Below, piece by piece: positions 18,011-27,944 of a stretch of DNA of 64,000 bases (its first letter is position 1; each line of letters opens with the position of its first letter). A program made the position numbers and the translations under genes. The DNA is from Mycolicibacterium sp. (GTDB lineage: Bacteria; Actinomycetota; Actinomycetes; Mycobacteriales; Mycobacteriaceae): NCBI RefSeq assembly GCF_016462545.1, contig NZ_JAEMTA010000006.1, positions 1 to 64,000 of the forward strand, read 5' to 3'. A model generated the notes under the pieces. The model saw only the letters and a program-made list of their open reading frames with translations. It ran no database searches and was not told the origin of the DNA.

Positions 18011-20049
18011 ACCGTGACCAGTTCGGCTGTCGGAGCAGCATTCTCGCGGCGGTTGACCCAGTCCACGATCGCCTCGACGGCAGCGTCCCGCGACACGCCG
18101 TTGATCTGCGTACGGTCACCGAACCGGAAGCTGACCGCGCCCGCCTCCACATCGCGGTCACCCGCGAGCAACATGAACGGCACCTTCTGGTTGGTCTGGT
18201 TGACGATCTTCTTGGCCATCCGGTCGTCACTGCTGTCCACCTCGACGCGGATACCGCGTGTCTTCAGTTGCGCGGCAACGTCTTCGAGGTACGGGATGTG
18301 CGCATCCGCGACGGGTATGCCGACCACCTGGATAGGCGCCAGCCAGGCCGGGAAGGCGCCCGCGTAGTGCTCGGTGAGCACCCCGAAGAACCTTTCGATC
18401 GAGCCGAACAGGGCGCGGTGGATCAACACCGGCCGCTGCCTGCTGCCGTCGGCGGCCGTGTACTCGAGTTCGAAGCGCTCGGGCATGTTGAAGTCCAGCT
18501 GGATCGTCGACATCTGCCAGGTCCGACCCAAGGCGTCCTTGACCTGCACCGAGATCTTCGGTCCGTAGAACGCTGCACCGCCGGGATCGGGCACCAGATC
18601 CAATCCCGACGCCTCGGCCACCTCGCGGAGCGTCTCGGTGGCCTCCTCCCACACCTCGTCGGAGCCCACGTACTTGTCGGGATCCTTGGTGGACAGTTCC
18701 AGGTAGTAGTCGTCCAGGCCGTAGTCGGCGAGCAGGTCGAGCACGAAGCGCAACAGCGAGGTCAGCTCGCCGCGCAGCTGCTCACGGGTGGCGTAGATGT
18801 GGGCGTCGTCCTGCGTCATGCCACGAACACGGGTCAGCCCGTGCACGACGCCGGACTTCTCGTAGCGGTACACCGACCCGAACTCGAAGAGCCGCAGGGG
18901 AAGTTCGCGGTAGGAGCGCCCGCGCGACCGGTAGATCAGATGGTGCATCGGGCAGTTCATCGGCTTGAGGTAGTAGTTCTGTCCCGGCTTGCGCACCGTG
19001 CCGTCGGCGTCGAACTCGGCGTCGATGTGCATCGGCGGGAACATCCCGTCGGCGTACCACTCGAGGTGGCCGGACGTGACGTACAGGTGCTCCTTGGTGA
19101 TGTGTGGGGTGTTGACGAACTGATAACCCGCCTGCTCGTGCTTGCGACGCGAATAGTCTTCGAGCTCACGGCGAATGGTGCCACCCTTCGGGTGGAACAC
19201 GGGCAGACCGGAGCCCAGTTCGTCGGGGAAGCTGAACAGGTCCAGTTCGACGCCGAGCTTGCGATGGTCTCTGCGCTGGGCTTCCTCGATCAGTTCGAGG
19301 TGGCGGTCGAGGGCCTCCTGCGATTCCCACGCCGTGCCGTAGATGCGCTGCAGGCTGGCGTTGTCCTGGTTGCCTCGCCAGTAGGCGGCCGAGGAACGGG
19401 TCAACTTGAACGCAGGGATGTACCGGGTGGTCGGAATGTGCGGGCCACGGCACAGGTCACCCCAAATGCGTTCGCGGGTCCGCGGATTGAGGTTGTCGTA
19501 GGCCGTCAGCTCGTCGCCGCCGACCTCCATGACCTCTGCGTCGCCGGACTTGTCGTCGACGAGTTCGAGCTTGTATGGCTCACCTGCGAGCTCCTCGCGC
19601 GCCTCGTCCTTCGACGCGTACACCCGGCGGTCGAACAGCTGGCCGTCCTTGACGATCTTCTGCATGCGCTTCTCCAGCGCCGCCAGATCCTCCGGCGTGA
19701 ATGCGCGCGGGACGTCGAAGTCGTAGTAGAAGCCGTCCGTGATGGGCGGGCCGATGCCCAGCTTCGCTTCGGGGAACAGGCCTTGCACCGCCTGCGCCAG
19801 CACGTGCGCGGCCGAGTGGCGGATCACGCTGCGGCCGTCCTCGGTGTCGGCGGCGACGGGGATCACCTCGACGTCGACGGCAGGAGTCCACGACAAATCC
19901 CGCAGCTGGCCCTCGGCGTCCCGCACGACGACGATCGCGTCGGGCGCTCCGCGACTGGGTAGTCCGGCGTCGCGAACCGCCGCGCCCGCGGTGGTCCCGG
20001 CAGCGACCCGGATCGGGGCTGCTGGGGCAAGGCTTGCGGCGGCGGTCAT
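18007..20049 (-). CDS. thrS: Threonyl-tRNA synthetase
   Basis: Class II aminoacyl-tRNA synthetase of 680 residues that charges tRNA-Thr. It has an N-terminal TGS domain ([17 protein letters not shown]), an editing domain with the Zn-type HxxxH ([13 protein letters not shown]), the catalytic core ([48 protein letters not shown]) and a C-terminal anticodon-binding domain ([15 protein letters not shown]). The ATG at 20049 gives the usual length. It heads thrS-HIT-pgsA1-patA-pimA-Nudix, all coupled by 1-4 nt overlaps. I see no T-box in its 88-nt leader. Confidence 0.97.
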   Translation of the reverse strand: MTAAASLAPAAPIRVAAGTTAGAAVRDAGLPSRGAPDAIVVVRDAEGQLRDLSWTPAVDVEVIPVAADTEDGRSVIRHSAAHVLAQAVQGLFPEAKLGIGPPITDGFYYDFDVPRAFTPEDLAALEKRMQKIVKDGQLFDRRVYASKDEAREELAGEPYKLELVDDKSGDAEVMEVGGDELTAYDNLNPRTRERIWGDLCRGPHIPTTRYIPAFKLTRSSAAYWRGNQDNASLQRIYGTAWESQEALDRHLELIEEAQRRDHRKLGVELDLFSFPDELGSGLPVFHPKGGTIRRELEDYSRRKHEQAGYQFVNTPHITKEHLYVTSGHLEWYADGMFPPMHIDAEFDADGTVRKPGQNYYLKPMNCPMHHLIYRSRGRSYRELPLRLFEFGSVYRYEKSGVVHGLTRVRGMTQDDAHIYATREQLRGELTSLLRFVLDLLADYGLDDYYLELSTKDPDKYVGSDEVWEEATETLREVAEASGLDLVPDPGGAAFYGPKISVQVKDALGRTWQMSTIQLDFNMPERFELEYTAADGSRQRPVLIHRALFGSIERFFGVLTEHYAGAFPAWLAPIQVVGIPVADAHIPYLEDVAAQLKTRGIRVEVDSSDDRMAKKIVNQTNQKVPFMLLAGDRDVEAGAVSFRFGDRTQINGVSRDAAVEAIVDWVNRRENAAPTAELVTV

Positions 20050-20137
20050 CGGTGGGTCTCCTCGTCGGGGGGTGGGTGGGCGAATGATCGGAGGGGGGTC
20101 GGCGTGTCGAACGCGACCATGGTATCGGTGCTGGTGT

Positions 20138-20560
20138 TCAGGACCCCAGGCCGATGGGGCTCTTCAACCACGGCTGCTCGACGCCCACCAGGCCCGCGGC
20201 GAAGCTCAGCGCCCCCAGCAACCACAGGGTGGCCAGCACGACCGCTGTGGTCAGTACGAAGCCGAGCGCCTTCACCCAGAGACCCTGCGCCTTGAACCAG
20301 TCCATGAACCGGTCATAGCGCTCGCGGGTGTAGGTCAGCAGTCGGTGCGCCCACTCGAATTCGGTGGCCAGGATCGCGAGGCCGACGAAGACGATCGCCC
20401 AACCCGGCCCCGGATAGGGAATGGCGAGGATTCCGAGCCCGAGCACGACCAGGCCGACGACTCCGACGACGATGCGATAGGTGAGGTCGGCCGTCTTGCG
20501 CTCCCGGAGTCGGTCGCGCCACCGCGCCCACCGGCGCTTGGCGTCGCCGAGGGTGCTCAC
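20138..20560 (-). CDS. PGPGW-motif transmembrane protein (TIGR02611-like)
   Basis: A 140-residue membrane protein with a basic amphipathic start ([20 protein letters not shown]), a first helix pair around [41 protein letters not shown] and a second hydrophobic region near the C-terminus. The PGPGW motif defines a small family of unknown function common in actinobacteria. GTG 20560 overlaps the upstream thioesterase stop in GTGA and was preferred to the longer frame. It ends 88 nt before thrS. Confidence 0.82.
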   Translation of the reverse strand: MSTLGDAKRRWARWRDRLRERKTADLTYRIVVGVVGLVVLGLGILAIPYPGPGWAIVFVGLAILATEFEWAHRLLTYTRERYDRFMDWFKAQGLWVKALGFVLTTAVVLATLWLLGALSFAAGLVGVEQPWLKSPIGLGS

Positions 20561-21207
20561 GGCTGCCCCGGCAGCAATTTGAGGAACAGTGCCTCGGCTT
20601 CGCACAGCACGTCGTCGTCATCCATGACACGCCCCGCGACGAAGATCTTGCGGCCCTCGATGCGGTCTATCCACGCGTCCACCTGCAGCTCCTTGTCGAT
20701 GGGGGCGATCTTGCGGTAGTCGACGTGCAGGAACGCCGTTCGCTGGCGACGACTCTCGCTCAGCTTGAACGCGGCGAACCCCAACAGCGAGTCGAACAGC
20801 AGCGCGAGCGCGCCGCCATGGACGGCGCCGTTGCGGCCGAGGTGGAATCGGCGGAAGCGGGCCGTACCGCGGACCCTGCCGTCCTCGGTGACCCCGAGAT
20901 CGACGGGAACCTGCATGATGTTGCCCCGGTTGGGGAGGTCCATCCGCCGCCCCGACGGCGAGTGCCACTCGTCGGCGTCGTAGGGGCCGAGCAGCCGATT
21001 GACGTCGCCGATCAGATCGGCGGCCGTCGTGATGACGTCGTCGGGCGCGTCGGCGCTGCGGGTCAGGTCCTGCAGCGTACGGACGGCCTCGACGAACCGT
21101 CCGTAGTCGGGTCCGCCACGGGTCGTCGGCACCGGCGGGTTGAATCCGCCGCCTGGCTGCGGGTCTTCGGGGTCGATGGCCACCCGCCCACCGTATTGCC
21201 TGAGCAC
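20557..21207 (-). CDS. PaaI-type hotdog thioesterase
   Basis: A 216-residue protein whose C-terminal half is a single hotdog domain: GNIMQVPVDLGVTEDGRVRG, the GAVHGGALALLFDSLLG helix with the usual Gly-Gly and Asp, and RTAFLHVDYRKIAPI. It probably hydrolyses an acyl-CoA or related thioester; the substrate is unknown. The N-terminal 80 residues are polar and may be regulatory. Start 21207 (GTG) is uncertain, because GTG 21183, giving VAIDPEDP, is equally possible. It is coupled to the PGPGW gene. Confidence 0.82.
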   Translation of the reverse strand: MLRQYGGRVAIDPEDPQPGGGFNPPVPTTRGGPDYGRFVEAVRTLQDLTRSADAPDDVITTAADLIGDVNRLLGPYDADEWHSPSGRRMDLPNRGNIMQVPVDLGVTEDGRVRGTARFRRFHLGRNGAVHGGALALLFDSLLGFAAFKLSESRRQRTAFLHVDYRKIAPIDKELQVDAWIDRIEGRKIFVAGRVMDDDDVLCEAEALFLKLLPGQP

Positions 21208-21244
21208 TTGCTGGGAGGCACCCGTCCCCGACGGCGTGGTGCCG

Positions 21245-22105
21245 TCAGGCGCCGCTCACCCTGGTGAACTCGTCGTCGGTGAGCACGATCTTGGCCGCAC
21301 CCACGTTCTCCTCGAGATGGGCGGCGCGCGACGTGCCGGGAATGGGCAGCATCACCGGGGACCGCTTGAGCAGCCACGCGACCGCCAGTTCGGACGGCGT
21401 GGCGCGGTGGTCGGCGGCGATGCTCTGCAACGGGCCGTTCTCCGCGACGAGCGGACCCGAGCCCAGCGGCGCCCACGGGATGAAGGCGATGCCCTGCTTT
21501 TCGCACGCCTCGAGCAGTGGCTCGGCGTTGCGCTCCGACATGTTGTACCGGTTCTGCACGGACGCGATCGAGGCGACCTTCTGCGCCGCAGCGAGCTGAT
21601 CCACCGTGATCTCGGACAGACCGATGTGACGGATCTTGCCTTCCTTCTGCAGCTCCGCGAGCTCGCCCACCTGGTCCTCGGCGGGGAACTTCGCATCGAT
21701 GCGATGCAACTGGAACAGATCGATCCGGTCGGTCCCGAGCCGGCGCAGGCTCATCTCGACCTCCTGACGCAGATACGCCGGGAAGCCGAGCGGCGTCCAC
21801 ACGTCCGGTCCGGTGCGTAGGAGACCCGCCTTGGTGGCGATGACGATGCCGTCTCGATAGGGGTGCAGGGCTTCGCGGATCAGTTCCTCGGCGACGTACG
21901 GCCCGTAGGAGTTCGCGGTGTCGAAGAAGTCGATGCCCAGTTCGACGGCGCGGCGCAGGACGCGGATGGCTTCGTCGTGGTCCGCGGGTGGACACCAGAT
22001 GCCCTTGCCCGTCAGTCGCATGGTGCCGAAGCCGAGTCGATGGACGGTCAGATCACCGCCGAGAGCGAGCGTTCCAGAGGCGTGCGCGACGGGTTGCGTG
22101 GTCAC
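21245..22105 (-). CDS. Aldo/keto reductase
   Basis: NADPH-dependent TIM-barrel reductase of 286 residues. The catalytic tetrad is visible: Asp and Tyr in FFDTANSYGP, Lys in IATKAGLL and His in LFQLHRID. The cofactor loop is near the C-terminus in PIPGTSRAAHLEENVGA. Physiological substrate unknown. GTG 22105 was chosen because it starts just before the conserved LGFGTMRLTG block; the longer frame runs into the divergent promoter. The neighbouring DUF1990 gene is divergent, 37 nt away. Confidence 0.88.
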   Translation of the reverse strand: MTTQPVAHASGTLALGGDLTVHRLGFGTMRLTGKGIWCPPADHDEAIRVLRRAVELGIDFFDTANSYGPYVAEELIREALHPYRDGIVIATKAGLLRTGPDVWTPLGFPAYLRQEVEMSLRRLGTDRIDLFQLHRIDAKFPAEDQVGELAELQKEGKIRHIGLSEITVDQLAAAQKVASIASVQNRYNMSERNAEPLLEACEKQGIAFIPWAPLGSGPLVAENGPLQSIAADHRATPSELAVAWLLKRSPVMLPIPGTSRAAHLEENVGAAKIVLTDDEFTRVSGA

Positions 22106-22142
22106 GTTTCCGACCGTACCTCGGCGGTGGCATGGTGAAGCA

Positions 22143-22640
22143 GTGAAGCTGACCGACCTCGCAGGACTCCCATTCACCTATCCCGAGATCGGTGCAACGG
22201 CCGGACCGCCGCCCGACGGTTACCACCATCTGCATGCATCGGCGGTGATCGGTCGAGGTCGGGCCCGCTTCGAGGAGGCGGCCACCGAGGTCATGCGGTG
22301 GGGCATGCTCCGCGGCGCCGGCTTGCACGTCAAGGCGACGACCGAGGTGGCAGCCGTCGGTTCAGAGGTACTCGTCGGCCTCGGTCCGCTGCGGGTGCCG
22401 TGCCGTGTGGTCTACGTCGTCGACGAACCCGACCGCAGAGGCTTCGCCTACGGCACCCTGCCGGGGCACGCCGAGACCGGCGAAGAATTGTTCGCCGTAC
22501 GCTACGACCCCGCGGATGACGCGGTGTACGCCGAAGTCAGCGCGTTCTCTCGCCATGGCACGTGGTGGAGCAAGCTGGCCGGGCCGTTCACCTCGCTGAT
22601 GCAACGCCTGGTGAGCCAGCGCTACCTGCGGGCGCTGTAG
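22143..22640 (+). CDS. DUF1990 family protein
   Basis: A 165-residue protein of DUF1990, recognised by LPFTYPEIGAT, GYHHLHASAVIGRGRARFEEAA, LGPLRVPCRVVYVVDEPDR, FAYGTLPGHAETGEELF and the aromatic end FSRHGTWWSKLAGP. Function unknown; the family is thought to have a lipid- or ligand-binding fold. GTG 22143 is the only reasonable start inside the short gap to the divergent aldo/keto reductase. It converges on the alpha/beta hydrolase with 5 nt between stops. Confidence 0.82.
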   Translation: MKLTDLAGLPFTYPEIGATAGPPPDGYHHLHASAVIGRGRARFEEAATEVMRWGMLRGAGLHVKATTEVAAVGSEVLVGLGPLRVPCRVVYVVDEPDRRGFAYGTLPGHAETGEELFAVRYDPADDAVYAEVSAFSRHGTWWSKLAGPFTSLMQRLVSQRYLRAL

Positions 22641-22645
22641 GTCCG

Positions 22646-23407
22646 TCAGCAGGATTGGACGACGCGCCGCAGCCACTCCAGCACCGGCGGGATGACGTCA
22701 CCGACCGCGGATTCGGCGATGATCCAGTGCGGCTTGCCCGGATGTACCTGATGCTCGGCGCCGTAGCGCTTGGCGATTCGTCGCGAGAGCCACGGTGCGA
22801 CGTTCTCGTCCGAACCGGCGCTGACGCACAACACCGGACAGGTGACGTCGCTCGTCCTCACGACGGTGGACGAAGCGCCCATCGACATTTCCCGGAACAC
22901 CCTTCCGGAGTCGCGCACCAAACCCGGGATGATGCCTTCGCGTTCGAGTTCAGGAAGCGTGCTCAGCGGTACCTCACGCATGGTTCTGGCGGACGGCAGG
23001 AATGGCTTTCCTGCAATGACTTTCGGCATGATGGGGACGAGGTGGGGTAGAGATCGCAGCCGTGGCCACAGCACACCGGGTGGCACCGACGCGAGAAGGA
23101 CCACGGCCAGAGGAGTGCGAGCGGCCGCAATCCTCTGAGCGAGCAGGCCACCCATGCTGTGCCCCATCACGATCGCGGGCTCCCCGATCCGGTCATAGGC
23201 GTCGATTGCGACGGTGAAGCACTCGAAGATACCGGTGCGCGCCAGTACGGCATCGTCGGTCGGTTCACGGCCGGGCATCGTCGGCGTGAACACCGGATAA
23301 CCCTCGGCTTCCAGGAGCCTCGTCCACGGCTCCAGCAGCGACGGCCTGCCGAACACGCCGTGCAAGAACAGGATTGGCGGTCTGGGTGCGGTGGCGTCAG
23401 CGGACAT
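22646..23407 (-). CDS. Alpha/beta hydrolase
   Basis: A 253-residue serine hydrolase. The oxyanion region is PPILFLHGVFG, the nucleophile elbow is VMGHSMGGLLAQ, the acid is likely the Asp in VSAGSDENV and the His is in PGKPHWIIAES. A lid-like insertion lies between the elbow and the acid (VLWPRLRSLPHLVPIMPK). It may be an esterase or lipase-like enzyme; nothing fixes the substrate. The gap that follows (23408-23607) holds only short doubtful frames. Confidence 0.85.
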   Translation of the reverse strand: MSADATAPRPPILFLHGVFGRPSLLEPWTRLLEAEGYPVFTPTMPGREPTDDAVLARTGIFECFTVAIDAYDRIGEPAIVMGHSMGGLLAQRIAAARTPLAVVLLASVPPGVLWPRLRSLPHLVPIMPKVIAGKPFLPSARTMREVPLSTLPELEREGIIPGLVRDSGRVFREMSMGASSTVVRTSDVTCPVLCVSAGSDENVAPWLSRRIAKRYGAEHQVHPGKPHWIIAESAVGDVIPPVLEWLRRVVQSC

Positions 23408-23607
23408 GGTCGCCAGTCTGCCGCGCCGCCGGCCTCGAATCGATTACCCAAGAGGTAAGACCGCCGATGACGAGGTACCCGGCGGAGGCAGTCCGCCTTG
23501 GCGCACGATCCCGAGTTACTGGCGAACGCGACCGCCGCCAGCGACCGGGGTTGGCCAGCCCCTCCCAGATCGAGCGTCGCTGACCAGAAGTCCCGCGATG
23601 TAGGTGC

Positions 23608-24333
23608 TCATGGCGTGCCCTTCATCAGTCGCTGCGTCTGGCCGTAGGCGTCGATGGGACTCTGCAGGGCAAGGCCACCGTCGGCGAAGACGGTTTGACC
23701 GGTCACCCACGACAGGTCGAGGAGACTCACGATGACCTCCGCGACGTCGTCGGCCTCACCGAGACGCCCGAGGGCGGTTCGCTCCGTCAGCCCCTCGACC
23801 CAGCCGGGCAGGCGCTCGGGCTTGGCCAGCATCGGGGTGCGGGTGACACCGGGCCCGACCGCGTTCACCCGGATGCCGTGCGGACCCCATTCGGCGGCGG
23901 CCACCCGAACGAGCATGTCGATGCCTGCCTTCGATACGCAGTAGGCCCCCATGTCGGCGAGGGTGCCGCTGATGCTCGACACCGCGACGATGGAACCGCC
24001 ACCGCCGGCGTCGATCATGGCCTGGGCACCCGCGCGGATGGCGAGCCAGGTGCCGGTGAGGTTGACGTCGAGGACCCGTCGCCAGTGCTCGGGCGTCTGT
24101 TCCAACAACAGACCGGACGCCCCCACACCGGCACACGTGACGAAGCGGTCGGGGGCACCGGAGGCGGCCACGGTTCGCTCCATCGCAGCGGCGACCGAAT
24201 CGGGATCACTGATGTCGCAGGTGATCTCGCCGTCTACCAGATCCCAGACCGACACGTGCTGGCCCGCTCCGCGCAGACGCTCGACCACGGCACTACCGAT
24301 TCCCGACGCTCCGCCGACCACGACGCTGCTCAC
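23608..24333 (-). CDS. Short-chain dehydrogenase/reductase
   Basis: Classical SDR of 241 residues with the NAD(P) motif VVVGGASGIGSA, VTCAGVG in place of the usual NNAG, catalytic Ser in SSISGTL, and YxxxK in AYCVSKAG. It is the last gene of a unit with a Baeyer-Villiger monooxygenase and a VOC protein, each joined by a 4-nt overlap. It probably interconverts an alcohol and a ketone that feeds or follows the monooxygenase. This marks the left edge of the catabolic island. Confidence 0.88.
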   Translation of the reverse strand: MSSVVVGGASGIGSAVVERLRGAGQHVSVWDLVDGEITCDISDPDSVAAAMERTVAASGAPDRFVTCAGVGASGLLLEQTPEHWRRVLDVNLTGTWLAIRAGAQAMIDAGGGGSIVAVSSISGTLADMGAYCVSKAGIDMLVRVAAAEWGPHGIRVNAVGPGVTRTPMLAKPERLPGWVEGLTERTALGRLGEADDVAEVIVSLLDLSWVTGQTVFADGGLALQSPIDAYGQTQRLMKGTP

Positions 24334-24776
24334 GAGGGCGCGCCGATCAGTTCGACGAGGACACCGTCGGGAGCCACGATGACGGCCATGTCCACCGTGG
24401 CACCCCGGGGGGCGGGCATCGAGATGCGGCGTATCCCGTCGGTGAACCCGAGTGTGGCGAGGGTGGCCAGCGTGGCCTCGACGTCGCGTTGCAGTGATAG
24501 GAGGAAGAATCCGGGCCTGGGGCCCACGTCGGACGCGACGGTCGCGGAGTCGACGCCCTCGAACTGGACGAGTTCGACGATGCCGGAGTCGGGATGTGCT
24601 GGATCCCCGAGGAATACCGATCGTAGGACGTCGGTGTCCGCGCCGAACAGCGTCGGCCAGTCACCCGTGAACGTGTGGTCCAACATCTGGACGAGGCCGA
24701 GGCCGTCCCGCCAGAACCGCAGGGATGACTCGACGTCGGTCGTCACGATCGCCGAATGGTGGACTGCACCCGTCAA
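24330..24776 (-). CDS. VOC family protein (glyoxalase/dioxygenase superfamily)
   Basis: A 148-residue protein with two VOC half-domains. HHSAIVTTDVESSLRFWRDGLGL opens the first; the last strand VLVELI keeps the usual Glu. It closely resembles the second VOC protein at 47142-47591, which shares the HH start, the RDGLG helix and the SVFLGDPAHP / AVFLGTPDSP block. Enzymes of this type include epimerases, lyases and extradiol dioxygenases, and the reaction cannot be told. It lies between the monooxygenase and the SDR with 4-nt overlaps on both sides. Confidence 0.82.
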   Translation of the reverse strand: MTGAVHHSAIVTTDVESSLRFWRDGLGLVQMLDHTFTGDWPTLFGADTDVLRSVFLGDPAHPDSGIVELVQFEGVDSATVASDVGPRPGFFLLSLQRDVEATLATLATLGFTDGIRRISMPAPRGATVDMAVIVAPDGVLVELIGAPS

Positions 24777-26254
24777 CGCAGAACCTCCTGATGGTTGTCG
24801 ACGCCGGACGTCGTGTGATAGTCGTCGATCCGGGCACTGCTGAGTCGTTCGGCGAAAACCTTTCCGCTGTAGGGAAATTGCGTCACGACCTTCCCGTTGG
24901 GATGGCGGTAGTAGTTGTTGCAGTCGGCCAGCCAGACGGTTCCGGCCATCGCGGCCTGGATCTCGGCGTTGTAGCGATCGTGCACGTCGCGCCTGACTTC
25001 GACGGTGTCGAAGCCGCCCGCACCCATCGCGTCGAGGAGTCCGCCGACGTAGGCGGTCTGCGCCTCGAGGACGTAGATGATCGACGTCACGCCGTTGGTG
25101 TTGGGCCCGTAGAGGGTGAACAGGTTGGGGTAGCCGGGAACGGTGGTACCGAGGTAGGCCTCGGCACCGTCGCGCCAGTCGTCGTGCAGTCGGACCCCGC
25201 CCCGGCCGAAGACCTCAAGGCTGCCAAGGTAACTCGCCGCCGTGAACCCGGTGCCGTACACCACGGTGTCGACGACGTGTTCGACTCCGTCGGCGGTGCG
25301 CAGACCGCGGTCGGTGAACTCGACGATCGGCGAGGTCTCCAGCGTGACATTCGGGCGGGTGAAGGTGGGGAACCACGTCCGCGAGAGCAGCGGCCGCTTA
25401 CACCCCACCGGGTAGGAGGGCGTGAGCTTGGCACGTAGCTCGCGGTCTGCGATCTTGCGGTGCAGGTACTCTCGCGCGCGATCGGTCGCCTCGGTGGTCT
25501 GTCGACCGTGTTCGGCGAAGTTGATCAGCTCGTACTGTTCCAGCGCCGCATCGCGGACCTTCTTCGCCTCCATCGGGTCGCGCTCGAAGAGCTCCTGCTG
25601 TTCGGCGGTGAACGGCTCGTCGAATCGGGGTGAGACCCAGATGGGCGTGCGCTGGAATACGGTGAGGTGTTCGACGGCGGCGGCAATCTCCGGCACGTAC
25701 TGAATCGCGCTCGCCCCCGTTCCGATCGACGCGACGCGTTGGCCGTCAACGGATGTGGAGTGATCCCAGGCGGAGGAGTGGAAGGATCGCCCGAGGAAGC
25801 GATCAGCGCCGGGGATGTCGGGAATGTGTGGCACGTCGAGCATGCCGACCGCACTCACGACCACGTCGAACTCGTAAATCGACCCGCGGTCGGTGTGCAC
25901 GCTCCAGCGCCGGTCTGCATCCGACCAGTGCAGCGCCGTCACGCGGGTGTCGGCTACCAGATGCTCGTCCAGTCCCTGAGTCGATGCGACCCGCTCGAGA
26001 TAGGCCAGGATCTCCGGCTGGTTGGCATAGGTCTTGCTCCACCGCGGGTTGAGCGCAAAGGAAAACGAGTAGAAGTGCGACGGTACGTCGCATGCGGCAC
26101 CCGGATAGGTGTTCTTGCGCCAGGTACCGCCGAAGCCCTCCGTCCCGTCGAAGATGGTGAACTCGTGGCCGTCCTCGGCGAGCCTCGTGCCCATCGCGAT
26201 TCCGCCCGGTCCGGCGCCGATCACCGCGACCGTCGGCTTCTGCCGTTGACTCAC
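24773..26254 (-). CDS. Flavin-dependent Baeyer-Villiger-type monooxygenase (493 residues)
   Basis: Type I Baeyer-Villiger monooxygenase, using FAD, NADPH and O2 to insert oxygen next to a ketone. FAD-binding GAGPGGIAMG is near the start, the NADPH motif is IGTGASAIQYVPE, and the fingerprint FXGXXXHXXXWD is present as FLGRSFHSSAWD. It also has RWSKTYANQPEIL and FHEPNV-like FTRPNVTLETS. GTG 26254 or TTG 26257 may start it. The gene overlaps the VOC gene by 4 nt and lies 145 nt after the CoA-transferase gene, with which it may be co-transcribed. Confidence 0.87.
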   Translation of the reverse strand: MSQRQKPTVAVIGAGPGGIAMGTRLAEDGHEFTIFDGTEGFGGTWRKNTYPGAACDVPSHFYSFSFALNPRWSKTYANQPEILAYLERVASTQGLDEHLVADTRVTALHWSDADRRWSVHTDRGSIYEFDVVVSAVGMLDVPHIPDIPGADRFLGRSFHSSAWDHSTSVDGQRVASIGTGASAIQYVPEIAAAVEHLTVFQRTPIWVSPRFDEPFTAEQQELFERDPMEAKKVRDAALEQYELINFAEHGRQTTEATDRAREYLHRKIADRELRAKLTPSYPVGCKRPLLSRTWFPTFTRPNVTLETSPIVEFTDRGLRTADGVEHVVDTVVYGTGFTAASYLGSLEVFGRGGVRLHDDWRDGAEAYLGTTVPGYPNLFTLYGPNTNGVTSIIYVLEAQTAYVGGLLDAMGAGGFDTVEVRRDVHDRYNAEIQAAMAGTVWLADCNNYYRHPNGKVVTQFPYSGKVFAERLSSARIDDYHTTSGVDNHQEVLR

Positions 26255-26399
26255 CAACGGTCTCGCGAATGCACGGCGACAGGTGCCGTGCCATCGACGC
26301 CACCGAAGGCCCGATCATGCACCACCACGTCGGCCACGCTACGTCGCACCGCGGATCCGCCGCAGCAGATTTGTTTACGAACCGACGTTCTCGTGTAAC

Positions 26400-27623
26400 T
26401 CACGCGATCGCGCCGGCGGCCTTGAGTTCCTCGATGCGATCCCAGTCGATTCCGACCTCGAGCAGGACGACCTCGGTGTGCTCGGAGGCCTGCGGGGCAC
26501 GCGTCGTCTGCAGGGGTTGATGGTTGAACTGAACCGGTCCCCGCACCACCTTGAAGGGTGCTCCCCCGTCGGCGGCCTCGACCTCGACGATCATGTCGTT
26601 GGCAATGGCCTGCTCATCACTGCCGAGGTCGACGAGACTCTGGAACGGCGCCCACTGCCCCTTCATGGTCTTGAGATGCTCGCGCCAATGGTCGAACGGC
26701 TTGTCGCGGATTGCCCGCCTGATCAATTCCGCGGCAGCGTCGGCGTTCTCGATGAGCGGCATGACGTCTCGGAAGCGCGGATCGTCAGCGGCCTCGGGAA
26801 GGCCGAGGTGTTCGAACGCATCGCGGATGTAGCCGGTGGGGTTGACGATGCACAGGTTGATGGTGCCGCCGTCCGAGGTCTGGTAGTTGCCCAGGAACGG
26901 GTTCACCGACGGGCCCGTCGAATTCGGCATCGTCGAGCGCATCGTCTCGCCCGTTTCCATGCCTTGCGTGACGCTGGCGCCCGCGGCCCACCATGCCGTA
27001 CTCAGAAGCGACACGTCGATCTCGGCTGGTTCACCCGTGCGTTCGCGGTGAAACAGTGCCGCGGAGATGCCGCCTGCGATGTTCATCCCGCCGATCGAGT
27101 CGCCAAATGCCGGGATCCCCTGGGGAAGCGCCCCACCGAGTTCCGCGGGGGTCAGGGCGTGGCCGACGCCACTTCTGGTCCAGAAGGCGGTGCCGTCGAA
27201 TCCCCCGACGTCGCGTTCGGGCCCCTTGTCGCCGTAGGCACTGCCGCGCGCATAGACGATGTTCGGGTTCACCGCCCTGATGTGCTCGATGTCGAACCGG
27301 TGCCGTTGCCGGACCGCAGGCAAGAAGTTCGTCAGGAAGACGTCGGAGGTCTTTGCGATCTCGTACAGCACCTCGTGGCCGTCGGGGGTGGAGACGTCGA
27401 TGCCGACGCTGCGCTTGCCACGATTTGGGTGTTCCATCAGCGGATGACGGTTCGGATCTAGCCGATACCCGCCCATGTTGACGAATCCGCGCTGAGTGTC
27501 GCCCCTCACGGGATGCTCGACCTTGATCACGTCGGCACCCCAGTCCGCGAGAATGGCGCCCGCTGCGGGGACGAACGTGAACTGAGCCAGCTCGAGGACG
27601 CGCACGCCCTCCATCACCTTCAT
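26400..27623 (-). CDS. CaiB/BaiF family CoA-transferase (family III)
   Basis: A 407-residue family III acyl-CoA transferase that moves CoA between carboxylic acids. Features include LELAQFTFVPAAGAILADWGADVIKVEHP, NRGKRSVGIDVSTPDG and GGFDGTAFWTRSG, where the Asp is the expected catalytic residue. ATG 27623 was chosen because GGAGG lies eight bases upstream and the usual family start follows (VMEGVRVLEL). It probably activates or deactivates an acid intermediate of the island's pathway. It diverges from the second monooxygenase across a 321-bp region holding operator site A. Confidence 0.88.
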   Translation of the reverse strand: MKVMEGVRVLELAQFTFVPAAGAILADWGADVIKVEHPVRGDTQRGFVNMGGYRLDPNRHPLMEHPNRGKRSVGIDVSTPDGHEVLYEIAKTSDVFLTNFLPAVRQRHRFDIEHIRAVNPNIVYARGSAYGDKGPERDVGGFDGTAFWTRSGVGHALTPAELGGALPQGIPAFGDSIGGMNIAGGISAALFHRERTGEPAEIDVSLLSTAWWAAGASVTQGMETGETMRSTMPNSTGPSVNPFLGNYQTSDGGTINLCIVNPTGYIRDAFEHLGLPEAADDPRFRDVMPLIENADAAAELIRRAIRDKPFDHWREHLKTMKGQWAPFQSLVDLGSDEQAIANDMIVEVEAADGGAPFKVVRGPVQFNHQPLQTTRAPQASEHTEVVLLEVGIDWDRIEELKAAGAIA

Positions 27624-27944
27624 CAGGTGAGCCTCCTCGGGCCGCCGTCGGTGCGACCATCGATCCTGAAAGTCTTTCGGTAACTGCCCTGCCATTCCAC
27701 CGAGCCGGGACGTCGACGGATCTTGCCATCCGCTACCGCCCGCCGCTATCTTAGTAAAAATAGCCATTTCGTCTAGCGATTGACGCAGCTCGTACCGTCG
27801 ACCACGGTGCGGGCAGGAGCCCATCGATCCTGCTCGTGGAAAAGGAAATTCGTGGGTTTCGCACCGTCCCGCCCGGAGGGATGATGCGTGACATTCTTGA
27901 TGGAGTTCTCCACCATCGCCCGTGATGCCTCGAAAAGGAGATCC
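27624..27944. promoter_or_regulatory. Divergent promoter region of CoA-transferase and monooxygenase operons
   Basis: A 321-bp region without a credible gene. It holds operator site A, and on the plus strand the AAAAGGAG ribosome site (27934-27941) of the long monooxygenase. On the minus strand, TAAGAT inside the operator could be the -10 of the CoA-transferase gene. The open frames across it are upstream extensions of the two flanking genes. Confidence 0.55.
27746..27763. promoter_or_regulatory. Operator site A: CTATCTTAGTAAAAATAG
   Basis: One of five copies of an 18-bp dyad with consensus CTAT-N2-TTGYAA-N2-ATAG. Both outer half-sites (CTAT/ATAG) are perfect here and the centre is TAGTAA. 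It lies between the divergent CoA-transferase and long monooxygenase genes. Proposed binding site of the two FadR-type GntR proteins of the island; this link is inference from position. Confidence 0.6.

Noticed and set aside
18268..19962. Plus-strand frame of 564 codons inside thrS
   Set aside because: It is antisense to a complete threonyl-tRNA synthetase, and its His/Val/Arg-rich composition is that of a GC-rich shadow frame.
23516..23612. Short minus-strand frame beginning MSTYIAGLLVSD after the SDR gene
   Set aside because: Only about 30 codons, no clear ribosome site, and an end that looks like random GC-rich sequence.
26258..26399. TTTGTTTACGAAC before the 493-residue monooxygenase as a sixth operator
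   Set aside because: When aligned to the 18-bp dyad, the outer CTAT/ATAG arms are absent; it matches no better than chance.
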